A stretch of DNA of 64,000 nucleotides from Bordetella flabilis (lineage in GTDB: Bacteria > Pseudomonadota > Gammaproteobacteria > Burkholderiales > Burkholderiaceae_B). The position numbers were made by a program, and so were the translations under genes. The stretch lies in contig NZ_CP016172.1 of assembly GCF_001676725.1 (NCBI RefSeq), forward strand, positions 3,534,001 to 3,598,000, in the 5' to 3' direction. The notes below the pieces were generated by a model. It was not told the DNA's origin. It did not search any database and saw only the letters and a list, made by a program, of their open reading frames with translations. Each line of letters starts with the position of its first letter. Position 1 is the stretch's first letter. This document shows positions 25,834-33,792 of this stretch, one piece after another.

Positions 25834-27387
25834 CTATTCGTACCAGACGTCCCACATGCGCGGGATGCGGTGCGGCACGAAGTTCTTCAGATTGGAGCGG
25901 GCCGCCTCCAGCACGCCGATATCGCCGACCTTGATGGCGTAGACCTGCTCGTACACGATCTGCTGGATGGTGGCGAAGGCGGCCTTGCGGTCGGCCTGGT
26001 CGGGCGCGCTGTTCAGCCTGGCCATCGCGGCTTCCAGGCCGGCGTCCTTGTGATGCTGCCAGTTCTGGTCGCCGGTGAACAGCACCGCCACGCCGTTGGG
26101 CCCTTCGTAGGGCTCGATACCCACCATGATGGGGAACAGGTTCCAGCCCGTGGTCTTTTCCCGCGCGGCCAGCGTGGTGGGCCAGTCGGCGATGCGCAGC
26201 TTGACGTTCAGGCCGATCGCCTGAAGCTGCTGGGTGGCGATGACCGCGGTGTCGTTGTGGTTCTTGAAACCGTTGTCGGCGATGAAGGTCAGCTCCTCGC
26301 CCTTGTAGCCCGACTCCTTCAGCAGCTTCTTCGCCAGTTCGATATTGTGCAGGTTGTACAGGCTCTTGCCGACATCGCCGGCGAAGTACGGCGTGCCCGG
26401 ATGCTGCCAGCCATGCGTCATGCGGTACAGGCCGTCCGTCGAGATCGCCATGATCTCTTCGTCGTCCAGCGCGGCCTGGATCGCCTGGCGCACTTTCAGA
26501 TTGTCGGTCGGCGGCAGGCCCGCATTCAGGAAGATGGTCTGGAATGCCCACGGCATCATCTCGTAGATCTTGATGTTGCTGTCGCGCTTCAGGCGCTTGG
26601 CGGCCGTCGGCGATATCGCTTCCAGCACCTGCACCTCGCCGGTCTGCAGCGCGGATTCGCGCGCGCCCGCCTCCGGCATGAAGCGAAAGGTCACCGTATC
26701 GAAATAGGCCGTCTTGCGGCCACCCAGCCCATCGCGGCCCTTGTAGTTGGGATTGGCCGAATACGCGTCGAAGCGCTTCAGCTTCACATAACTGTCGGGC
26801 TTGTACTCCACCAGCTGGAAGGGCCCCGTACCGATGATGTTGATCTGGTTCGGCGCTTTCGCGGCTTCCTCGGCGGGATAGATGGCCACGGGCGCGCGCG
26901 GCGAACCGAGGAATTCGATGAAACCCTGGAAGGGCTTCTTCATGGCGATCCTGATCGTGTAGTCGTCCACGATATCGATATGGTCGACTTGCGACATATT
27001 CTGCGCGCTACCCCCATAGCGGGCATAGCGTTCCAGCGACGCCTTCACATCCGCCGCCTTCATTTCCTTCATGTTGTGGAACTTCACGCCCTTGCGCAGC
27101 TTGATCTCGTACGACAGGCTGTCCGGCGCGGCGGAATAGCTTTCCGCCAGCTCCGGTATGGTCTCGCCCTTGTCGTTGCGCGCGAACAGGCCTTCGTAGA
27201 TATGCAGGTTGATATTGCGGGCAGCCTGCGCAAAGGTGATCTGGGCGTCCAGGCTGGGCGGCTGCGCCTGCTGCGCCACCACCACGTCGCCCCCGCGCTT
27301 CTGCGCCTGGGCCGGTGCCGCGGCCAGGGCCAATGCAGCCATGCACGCCGCAGCGAACAGCCCTGCGGACGGGAATAATCGCTTCAT
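25834..27387 (-). CDS. ABC transporter substrate-binding protein, DppA/OppA family 5
   Basis: A 517-residue periplasmic binding protein. The signal peptide (MKRLFPSAGLFAAACMAALALAAAPAQA) is followed by a solute-binding family 5 domain, including VAQQAQPPSLDAQ, the KGVKFHNMKEMKAADVKASLERY segment and NIIGTGPFQLVEY. The ligand class (peptide, opine, glutathione) is not clear. The ATG at 27387 has AGGGG eight bases upstream, better than the ATG at 27393. It stands between the aldolase and the two permeases. Confidence 0.92.
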   Translation of the reverse strand: MKRLFPSAGLFAAACMAALALAAAPAQAQKRGGDVVVAQQAQPPSLDAQITFAQAARNINLHIYEGLFARNDKGETIPELAESYSAAPDSLSYEIKLRKGVKFHNMKEMKAADVKASLERYARYGGSAQNMSQVDHIDIVDDYTIRIAMKKPFQGFIEFLGSPRAPVAIYPAEEAAKAPNQINIIGTGPFQLVEYKPDSYVKLKRFDAYSANPNYKGRDGLGGRKTAYFDTVTFRFMPEAGARESALQTGEVQVLEAISPTAAKRLKRDSNIKIYEMMPWAFQTIFLNAGLPPTDNLKVRQAIQAALDDEEIMAISTDGLYRMTHGWQHPGTPYFAGDVGKSLYNLHNIELAKKLLKESGYKGEELTFIADNGFKNHNDTAVIATQQLQAIGLNVKLRIADWPTTLAAREKTTGWNLFPIMVGIEPYEGPNGVAVLFTGDQNWQHHKDAGLEAAMARLNSAPDQADRKAAFATIQQIVYEQVYAIKVGDIGVLEAARSNLKNFVPHRIPRMWDVWYE

Positions 27388-27453
27388 ATTCATTACCCCT
27401 GAATGGTCGATATGCTCGTTGGGCTGCCGCGCCGCTGCCGCCGCAGCAAACCG

Positions 27454-28227
27454 CTAGGTCGCGTAATCGGGCTCTTGCTTGTCCAGCATGCGGCGCCACG
27501 CATCCAGGTGCAGCCGCGCGTCGAAGCGCTCGCCCCAGGGCCCGTTATAGCGGTCGCGCAGATCGTCGCCGATGTGCTTGAGTTTCATGCCGGTATTCAT
27601 GGCGGTCATCTGGTACATGCAGGTTCGTTCGGCGATGTAGAGTTCGTCGAAAGCCTCGGCCACGCTGGGCCCTACCACGGTGACGCCATGGTTCTTCATG
27701 ATCAGGATGGTGCGCTCGCCCAGTACCTCGGCGATGCGGTCGCCTTCCTCGTCCCACAGCACCACGCCGTTGTGAATTTCGTCGTAGGCCACGCGGTCGT
27801 ACAGCATGGCGCTGTTCTGGTGCACCAGCTCCAGCCGGCCCTCCTCCAGCAAGGACAGCGCGGTGAGGTAGCGCGGGTGTACATGCAGGATGCAGCGGGC
27901 CTGCGGGTGCTTCAGGTGCAGGCGGGCGTGTATGTGGAAAGCCACCTTGCGCAGTTCGCCGTCGCCGCGCACCACATTGCCCTGCAGGTCGCACACGATG
28001 AAGCGGCTGGCGGTTATCTCACTGTAGTGATAGCCGCGCGGGTTGATCAGGAAGAGGTTGTCGCTGCCCGGCAGCATCATGCTGCAGTGGTTGGCGATCT
28101 GCTCGTTCATGTCCAGGCGGTTCATCGCACGGAAGATCGCCGCCATGTCACAGCGGATCTCCCATTCGCCTTCGATCATGTCGGCGGCTTGCGGCGGCAA
28201 GGCCGCGGCGGACGTGCTGGCGTGCAT
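27454..28227 (-). CDS. Class II aldolase/adducin family protein
   Basis: A 257-residue protein of the fuculose-phosphate aldolase/RhaD/AraD fold. Zinc ligands are seen in ILHVHPRY and in MKNHGVTVVG, where HGV is the family motif, and NHCSMMLPG marks the phosphate or carboxylate site. Members without a known partner are often decarboxylases or aldolases of hydroxy acids. It is the first gene of the ABC cluster, 66 bases before the binding-protein gene, so the imported compound may feed this enzyme. The ribosome site AGGGGAG is rather far (10 bases). Confidence 0.83.
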   Translation of the reverse strand: MHASTSAAALPPQAADMIEGEWEIRCDMAAIFRAMNRLDMNEQIANHCSMMLPGSDNLFLINPRGYHYSEITASRFIVCDLQGNVVRGDGELRKVAFHIHARLHLKHPQARCILHVHPRYLTALSLLEEGRLELVHQNSAMLYDRVAYDEIHNGVVLWDEEGDRIAEVLGERTILIMKNHGVTVVGPSVAEAFDELYIAERTCMYQMTAMNTGMKLKHIGDDLRDRYNGPWGERFDARLHLDAWRRMLDKQEPDYAT

Positions 28228-28347
28228 GTGCTGTGTGCTCCCCTGCCGGCCGCTGAAACGGCGCCCGGATATGACTACGTATTCATATGATGGTAGGACC
28301 GTGAGCGTCGGCCCGTCAACGGGAAATCGCGGTGCTTCGGGTTTTAC

Positions 28348-29238
28348 CTAGGACGATGCAATCGGCGCCTGCCCGGCCGCGGCCAGCAGCCAGGCGCGAA
28401 ACTGCTCCATGGCCGGCGACAGGCGTCGCGACCGCAACCACGTCAGCCAGTAGCCGCCCAGGCGGATGTGCGTCTCGAAAGGCTGCACCAGCAGCCCGCG
28501 CTGCAACTCGCTGGCGAACATGCAGGGCGGCGCCAGTGCGACGCCGGCCCCCTGCACGGCGGCTTCCACCATCAAGCGCGAGGAATCGAACACCGGTCCA
28601 TTCAAGGGCCACGGGCTCAAGCCCGCCGCCGCGAACCAGGTATTCCATTCGTCGGTCCTGTACGAGCGAAGCAAGGTCTCCCGGGACAGATCCGCCGGTA
28701 CGCGCAGGCGGCGCGCGATGTCCGGCCCGCACAGCGCCGACAGCGGTGCATCGAGCAGCAGCGCGCTGTCGGTGCCGGCCCAGCCGCCCTCGCCGAACCG
28801 TATCGCGTAGTCCAGGCCTTCCGCCGCGAGGTCCACCAGATTGTTGTGCGTCAGCAAACGCAGCTCGACGAAGGGATGCGTATCGCGAAAGGCCTTCAAC
28901 CGGGGCATCAGCCACCCGACCGCGAAGGTCCCGACCACCCCCACCGTCAGCACTTCATGAAAGCGTCCGCCCTCGAACTGGTTCAGGACGCGCTCGATCC
29001 GGGTGAAGGCGTCGCTCAGCACCGGCAGCAAGGCGCGCCCCTCGTCGGTAAGGCCCAGCCCGCGCGGCAGGCGCTTGAACAGCTCGGCGCCAAGGCGGTC
29101 TTCCAGCATGCGGACCTGCTGGCTGACCGCCGCCTGCGTGACGTTCAATTCGAGCGCCGCGCGGGTGAAGCTCAAGTGGCGGGCGGAGGATTCGAAGGCG
29201 CGCAGGGCCTTCAGGGGCAGGTGAGGACGTATGGACAT
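28348..29238 (-). CDS. AmpR/GcvA-like LysR-family regulator of the beta-lactamase
   Basis: A 296-residue LysR regulator close to AmpR and GcvA: it opens RPHLPLKALRAFESSARHLSFTRAALELNVTQAAVSQQV, then YAIRFGEGGW and GVALAPPCMF in the effector domain. It is divergent from a class A beta-lactamase gene over 124 bases, the arrangement of ampR-ampC and penR-penA. AmpR proteins sense cell-wall muropeptides and activate the adjacent lactamase. The start MSIRPHLP at 29238 is preferred to the upstream in-frame start at 29271, which would cross the operator. The ribosome site is weak. GcvA-type function cannot be excluded by sequence alone. Confidence 0.87.
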   Translation of the reverse strand: MSIRPHLPLKALRAFESSARHLSFTRAALELNVTQAAVSQQVRMLEDRLGAELFKRLPRGLGLTDEGRALLPVLSDAFTRIERVLNQFEGGRFHEVLTVGVVGTFAVGWLMPRLKAFRDTHPFVELRLLTHNNLVDLAAEGLDYAIRFGEGGWAGTDSALLLDAPLSALCGPDIARRLRVPADLSRETLLRSYRTDEWNTWFAAAGLSPWPLNGPVFDSSRLMVEAAVQGAGVALAPPCMFASELQRGLLVQPFETHIRLGGYWLTWLRSRRLSPAMEQFRAWLLAAAGQAPIASS

Positions 29239-29244
29239 GGAGGC

Positions 29245-29310
29245 ATAAGAATTTCTATCGGGGCGGCGCAATTATCCTCGTTTGCGCCCCGCGCCTGAAG
29301 AGAAGATAGT
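29245..29310 (+). promoter_or_regulatory. Beta-lactamase promoter with LysR-type operator
   Basis: TTGCGC (29282-29287) and GATAGT (29305-29310) are separated by 17 bases and would start transcription near 29317. A quasi-palindrome ATAAGAATTTCTAT (29245-29258) is centred about 65 bases before that start, where LysR-type regulators usually bind. Confidence 0.6.
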
Positions 29311-29362
29311 TCCGATCCGTTGATCAAGCCCTGCTTTTTCCCAACCTCTGGAGACCACCACG

Positions 29363-30292
29363 ATGCCCGCCTCCCTACAGCGCCGCGCGCTTCTGCGCGC
29401 CGCCGCCGCCGCGCCCTTCTGCCTGCCGCTGAGCGCCTTCGCCACCGTTGCCGGCGACGGCGACGGCGCGCTACACGCTGCCTTCGGCTCCCTGGAGAAG
29501 TCGTATGCGAGCCGCCTCGGCGTATGCGCGATCGACACCGCGAACGGCCGCGAGATCCGCCACCGCGCCGAGGAACGGTTCCCGTTCTGCAGTACGTTCA
29601 AGGCCATGGCCGCCGCGGCCGTACTGGCGCGGGCCAGCGCCGACCCGGGGCTGCTGGCGCGACGCATCCCGTATACGCGCGCCGATCTCGTCACCTATTC
29701 ACCCATCACGGAAAAACATGCGGGAGCCGGCATGACGGTCGCCGAACTTTGCGCGGCCACCGTCCAATACAGCGACAACACGGCCGGCAATCTGCTGATC
29801 AAGCTCCTCGGTGGACCGCCCGCCCTCACCGCCTTCATGCGCGGCGTCGGCAACCGCAGCTTCCGCCTGGACCGATGGGAAACCGACCTCAATACCGCCA
29901 TCCCGGGCGATCCCCGCGACACCGCCACGCCGTCCGATATGGCGCACAGCCTGAACAAGCTGGTACTGGGCGGCGCGCTCCCCGCCGCCGGGCGGGCCCA
30001 GTTGAAGGAATGGCTGGTCGGCAACACCACCGGAGACCGCCGCATCCGCGCGGGGGTACCGGATGGCTGGCAGGTCGGCGACAAGACCGGGACCGGCTCC
30101 TATGGCACGGCCAACGATATTGCCGTCCTGTGGCCGCCGGCACGGCCACCCATCGTGCTGGCGGTGTACTCTACGCAACCATCGAAGACCGGCAAGCCCA
30201 GCGACGCGCTGATTGCAGAAGCGACGCGCGTCGTGGTGGCGGCCCTGGTGCCCGGCAAGGCCTCGTCCATCCGGCTCCCGCCCAACGCCTAG
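29363..30292 (+). CDS. Class A beta-lactamase
   Basis: A 309-residue serine beta-lactamase with all class A motifs: S77-T-F-K80 (Ambler S70xxK), S137-D-N139 (S130DN), E173 with N177 (E166/N170, RWETDLNTAIPGD) and K241-T-G (K234TG, DKTGTGSYGTANDIAV). Cys76 precedes the catalytic serine as in CTX-M enzymes, but the position after KTGT is Gly, so the C69-C238 disulfide of class A carbapenemases is absent. An N-terminal QRRALLR followed by a hydrophobic stretch suggests a Tat-type signal peptide. GGAGA precedes the ATG. It looks like a chromosomal Bordetella-type lactamase related to BOR-1; the resistance spectrum cannot be stated. Confidence 0.95.
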   Translation: MPASLQRRALLRAAAAAPFCLPLSAFATVAGDGDGALHAAFGSLEKSYASRLGVCAIDTANGREIRHRAEERFPFCSTFKAMAAAAVLARASADPGLLARRIPYTRADLVTYSPITEKHAGAGMTVAELCAATVQYSDNTAGNLLIKLLGGPPALTAFMRGVGNRSFRLDRWETDLNTAIPGDPRDTATPSDMAHSLNKLVLGGALPAAGRAQLKEWLVGNTTGDRRIRAGVPDGWQVGDKTGTGSYGTANDIAVLWPPARPPIVLAVYSTQPSKTGKPSDALIAEATRVVVAALVPGKASSIRLPPNA

Positions 30293-30300
30293 CGGAACCC

Positions 30301-31080
30301 ATGAAACTCGCCACCTGGAATATCAACTCGCTGAACATCCGCCTGCAACACGTCCTCGACTGGCTGGCTGCCCATCCCGTCGATGTGCTGTGCCTGCAGG
30401 AGTTGAAGCTGGCCGACGATAAATTCCCGCATGAGGCGTTTGCCCAGTCGGGCTATCACGCCGTGTGGGCAGGCCAGAAAACCTATAACGGCGTGGCGAT
30501 ACTGGCGCGCCAAGCGGGGCGCGACAGCGTGCGCAATATTCCAGGCCTGGAAGATCCGCAACAGCGCGCGCTCGCGTGGACGATCCCCGCGCCGGGAGGC
30601 GATATCCGGGTCATCTGCGTCTACTGCCCCAATGGACAGGCCGTCGGCAGCGACAAGTACGAATACAAACTGCGCTGGTACGCCGCGCTGCGGGAATGGC
30701 TGAAGGGCGAGCTGGACCTGCACCCGCGCCTGGCAGTGCTGGGCGACTACAACGTGGCGCCCACCGACGCCGACGTCCACAACCCGGAGAAATGGGAAGG
30801 ACAGGTCCACGTGTCCGAACCCGAACGCAATGCCTTCTTCTCCCTGGTCGAGCTAGGCCTGGCCGACGCGTTCCGGCTTTTCGAGCAGCCGCCCAAGACC
30901 TTCAGCTGGTGGGATTACCGGCAGCTCGCCTTCCGCCGCAACGCCGGGCTGCGCATCGACCACATCCTGCTGTCCAACTCGCTGGCCGGCGACTGCAAGG
31001 CCTGCGAAATCGACAAGGAGCCGCGCGGCGGCGGACAGCCGTCCGACCACGCGCCGGTCATTGCCACGCTAGGGGACTGA
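30301..31080 (+). CDS. xth: Exodeoxyribonuclease III
   Basis: A 259-residue AP endonuclease/3'-5' exonuclease of the ExoIII type, acting in base excision repair. Motifs in order: MKLATWNINSLNIR, the metal ligand Glu in CLQELKL, YNGVAILA, ICVYCPNGQ, LGDYNVAP and the C-terminal RIDHILLS and SDHAPV pairs that hold the catalytic Asp/His. Length matches the family. It starts eight bases after the beta-lactamase stop and may be read with it. Its last 12 bases overlap the end of the convergent lapD gene. Confidence 0.95.
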   Translation: MKLATWNINSLNIRLQHVLDWLAAHPVDVLCLQELKLADDKFPHEAFAQSGYHAVWAGQKTYNGVAILARQAGRDSVRNIPGLEDPQQRALAWTIPAPGGDIRVICVYCPNGQAVGSDKYEYKLRWYAALREWLKGELDLHPRLAVLGDYNVAPTDADVHNPEKWEGQVHVSEPERNAFFSLVELGLADAFRLFEQPPKTFSWWDYRQLAFRRNAGLRIDHILLSNSLAGDCKACEIDKEPRGGGQPSDHAPVIATLGD

Positions 31081-33027
31081 CCCCGCCAGGATCCCGGGGC
31101 CCCGCATGACCGTGATGCCCAGCCTGGCCAGGATCGCGCGCGTGGCGTCGTCCGGCACATCTTCGGCGTATACCTCGATCTTCAGCGACCGCGCCGTCTC
31201 CAGTACGGACAGGGCCAGTTGCTGGCTGCCCAGGCTTTGCGACATGCCGCCCACAAAGCCGCCACCGAGCTTGACGTAGGCCAGCCGCAAGCTGTGCAGC
31301 AGGCTCACGGCACTGAACTGCTGCGCCAGCCGCCGCACGCCCACGCGTGCGCCGCAGGACTGCGCGATCCGGCAGAGCTCCGCCACGGCCTGCTGGCGTT
31401 CCACCACCGCATGCGCGTCGACCTCCAGATACAGCCGCGCGGCCAGGACCTTGCGTTCCGCCAGCATCCGTTCCACCTGCAGCAGGAAGTTGGGATGCGA
31501 CAGCGATGGCATCGCGATCCGCACGGTCAGGTCGCCCTCGTTCATCATCAGCCAACTGACGGCCAGGCGCACCGCCTGGATATCGCATTCGGCGGTCAGG
31601 TCCAGCCGCGTGGCGGCGGGGAAGAACAGCTTGGCGGGGATGGGTTCGGACGCCTCTTCGCTATGCAGCATCAGCGTGGCTTCCTGCCGGATCACCCGTC
31701 CGTCGAGCGCGCGCAGCGGCTCCAGCGCCAGGGTGAAGCGTTGCCGCTCGATGCCGGCCGTGATGGCGCGCCGCCATGCCGACTCGCCATGCGCGGACAA
31801 GCCATGGTGCTCGTCGGTGGCCAGTTGCACGTGATCGTCGCCCGCGCTCTCGCCACGCATCAGCGCGTAGTCGAGCCGGCCCAGCAGCTCGCCCACCCTG
31901 TCGCCGCGGGCATAGTCCGTCATGGCCAGCGCCCACCGGCACAAGCCGCCCTCGCCCACCGGGATGCGCGCCTCGCGCAGCTCGTTGCGCAACCGCTCGG
32001 CCACCAGCATGGCGTTGGGCGCCGTGCAGCCCGGCAAGAGCAGGGCGAAGTCCGATCCGTTCAGGCGGCCGATCAGCACGTGGTTCAGTTGCAGCTGCTC
32101 CAGCAGCGCGGCAACGCGCCGGCCCAGCCCTGAGAGCCATTGATCCACGAACTCGCGCGGCATGTGCCGGTTGATTGCCGCCAGGTCGCGCTGGCGGAAG
32201 ACCACGACGTGGCCGCCCCCTTCTCCCGCATCGGCCGGCCGCTCGCCGGCTTCCAGTTCGCGCAGGAACTCGTTGATGAAGTACTTGCGGTTGGCCAGGC
32301 CCGTAATGGCGTCCTGGTTCACTTCGATCTGCAAGGACTCGATCCGCGCCGACTGTTCTTCCGAGGTCGCGCGCAACTGGTCGCGTGTCTGGTTCAGGGC
32401 GTCGGTAATGCCCGACAGTTCCGGCACGCGCGGCCTGAGCGTCTGGCCGAACTGTCCGCGCCCGATCGCGCGCATCTGCTCGCCCACTTCGGCCAGCAGG
32501 CGCTTCTCGATCCAGCGCACCAGGACAAACGCGAAGATGGCCCAGCACACGCCTGCCGCCACGATAAGCAGGATCATTTTCAGGCTGCTGTGCCACAGGG
32601 TTTCCCAGGCATAGGTGTCCGTGGCGGTCAGGGTCACCTCGCCGAGCTGGCGCCAGCCGTCGGTCACCACGTGGGTGGCCGATTTCGCCGACAGGGGCAC
32701 CAGGCGCTGGAACCAGGACGGTACTGCCACGGAATTGCCTTCCGCGCTGCGCTCGATAATGACCTTGCCCTGGGGATCGGACAGCCTGACCAGGGAAAAA
32801 TGCCCACCGTCGTACAGGGCCGAGACCAGGAGCTCCTGCGTGATGCGGTCGCTATTGCTGGGCTGAGACAAGGAAAGCGCCAGCGACACCGCGGCATCGC
32901 TGCTTTGCACCTGCAACTGCCCCGCCAGGTAGTCCCTGGCCGCGTTCACGCTCAGGGCCAGCGTACCGAGCAGGATAAGCGCGATGGCGATGGTGATGCT
33001 GAGTAGAAGTTGTCGGAGTATGGACAT
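31069..33027 (-). CDS. lapD: Cyclic-di-GMP receptor LapD (degenerate GGDEF-EAL)
   Basis: A 652-residue inner-membrane receptor. Helix 1 (residues 7-27) and helix 2 (150-171) enclose a periplasmic LapD/MoxY-type domain; a HAMP segment, a GGDEF domain and an EAL domain follow in the cytoplasm. The GGDEF site reads NGSDF (around 323-327) and the EAL site reads EAT (449-451), so both enzymes are dead and the EAL domain should only bind c-di-GMP. Known LapD sequesters LapG when c-di-GMP is bound. It lies 18 bases downstream of lapG. AGGAA precedes the ATG; the 3' end overlaps the convergent xth gene by 12 bases. Confidence 0.93.
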   Translation of the reverse strand: MSILRQLLLSITIAIALILLGTLALSVNAARDYLAGQLQVQSSDAAVSLALSLSQPSNSDRITQELLVSALYDGGHFSLVRLSDPQGKVIIERSAEGNSVAVPSWFQRLVPLSAKSATHVVTDGWRQLGEVTLTATDTYAWETLWHSSLKMILLIVAAGVCWAIFAFVLVRWIEKRLLAEVGEQMRAIGRGQFGQTLRPRVPELSGITDALNQTRDQLRATSEEQSARIESLQIEVNQDAITGLANRKYFINEFLRELEAGERPADAGEGGGHVVVFRQRDLAAINRHMPREFVDQWLSGLGRRVAALLEQLQLNHVLIGRLNGSDFALLLPGCTAPNAMLVAERLRNELREARIPVGEGGLCRWALAMTDYARGDRVGELLGRLDYALMRGESAGDDHVQLATDEHHGLSAHGESAWRRAITAGIERQRFTLALEPLRALDGRVIRQEATLMLHSEEASEPIPAKLFFPAATRLDLTAECDIQAVRLAVSWLMMNEGDLTVRIAMPSLSHPNFLLQVERMLAERKVLAARLYLEVDAHAVVERQQAVAELCRIAQSCGARVGVRRLAQQFSAVSLLHSLRLAYVKLGGGFVGGMSQSLGSQQLALSVLETARSLKIEVYAEDVPDDATRAILARLGITVMRGPGILAGSVP

Positions 33028-33045
33028 GTTCGGTTCCTGGCAGGC

Positions 33046-33729
33046 CTATTGCCGCACACCTTCGCGCTCCATGCGCTGGAGCAGGTTGCGCCAGCGGCCG
33101 ATACGGTCGGCCGGGGCGGCATGTTTGCCGTCGACATATACGCCGTCGGCGTTGAAACTGAAAACGGGCGTCAGGTCCCGGCGCTGCGTCGCGGGCAGGA
33201 TATTGGAGACCAGACTGTCCAGGACGAGCGGCACGGCATTCGGTGTCGGATAGTAGCCCAGGACCATGTGCGCGATCTGCTCGCTGCTTTCCGGGCCGCC
33301 GATGCGGGCGCGCACATAGACGAAACGCAGCTTGCTGGTGGGGACGCCCAGCTTGATGAGCGAGAAATACTTGCCGATGACGAAGTCCTCGCAGTCGCCG
33401 GCGCCCTTGCCCAGCGCCTCCAGCGGCGTCTCCCAGTAATCGGCCTGGCCCCAGATGGCCTGGTCCTCGGCCTGCATGACATGCTGGTTCCAGAAGGCGT
33501 TGACGCTGGCCAGCTTGTCCTGTTCCGACAGCGAGGCGTCATCCCGCAGCAGGCGCAGCCACGCCTCCACCGCCTTGGCGCCCCGGGCGCCGTAGCGGCT
33601 GGACGCGACCTGTTCCAGCCGGTTGCTGTCCAGCTCGAGGGCGCCGCTCATCCCCCACCCAAACAGCAGGCAGAAGAAAGCCGCCCTGGACCAGGCCCGG
33701 ACGGCACGACGCGGCGTCGATCTAGACAT
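33046..33729 (-). CDS. lapG: Periplasmic cysteine protease LapG
   Basis: A 227-residue bacterial transglutaminase-like cysteine proteinase with an N-terminal signal sequence (RAAFFCLLFGWGMSGA). The catalytic triad is C113 (GDCEDF), H154 (AHMVLGYYP) and D171 (VLDSL); the His-Asp spacing equals that of P. fluorescens LapG. It should cut the retention module off the giant adhesin and be held back by LapD. The start MSRSTPRR at 33729 is the most reasonable although no clear Shine-Dalgarno precedes it. It stands between the adhesin and lapD on the same strand. Confidence 0.92.
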   Translation of the reverse strand: MSRSTPRRAVRAWSRAAFFCLLFGWGMSGALELDSNRLEQVASSRYGARGAKAVEAWLRLLRDDASLSEQDKLASVNAFWNQHVMQAEDQAIWGQADYWETPLEALGKGAGDCEDFVIGKYFSLIKLGVPTSKLRFVYVRARIGGPESSEQIAHMVLGYYPTPNAVPLVLDSLVSNILPATQRRDLTPVFSFNADGVYVDGKHAAPADRIGRWRNLLQRMEREGVRQ

Positions 33730-33752
33730 GAAACATATTGTAAAGGCACGGA

Positions 33753-33771
33753 CCGCCCTTGGCGAGGGCGG
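33753..33771 (-). terminator. Hairpin between the adhesin gene and lapG
   Basis: A 7-bp stem (CCGCCCT at 33753-33759, AGGGCGG at 33765-33771) with a 5-base loop lies 22 bases after the adhesin stop on the minus strand. Only a short CCTTT follows, so it may be a weak terminator that lowers read-through into lapG-lapD. Confidence 0.4.
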
Positions 33772-33792
33772 CCCACGCCGCACTGCTAGGCC

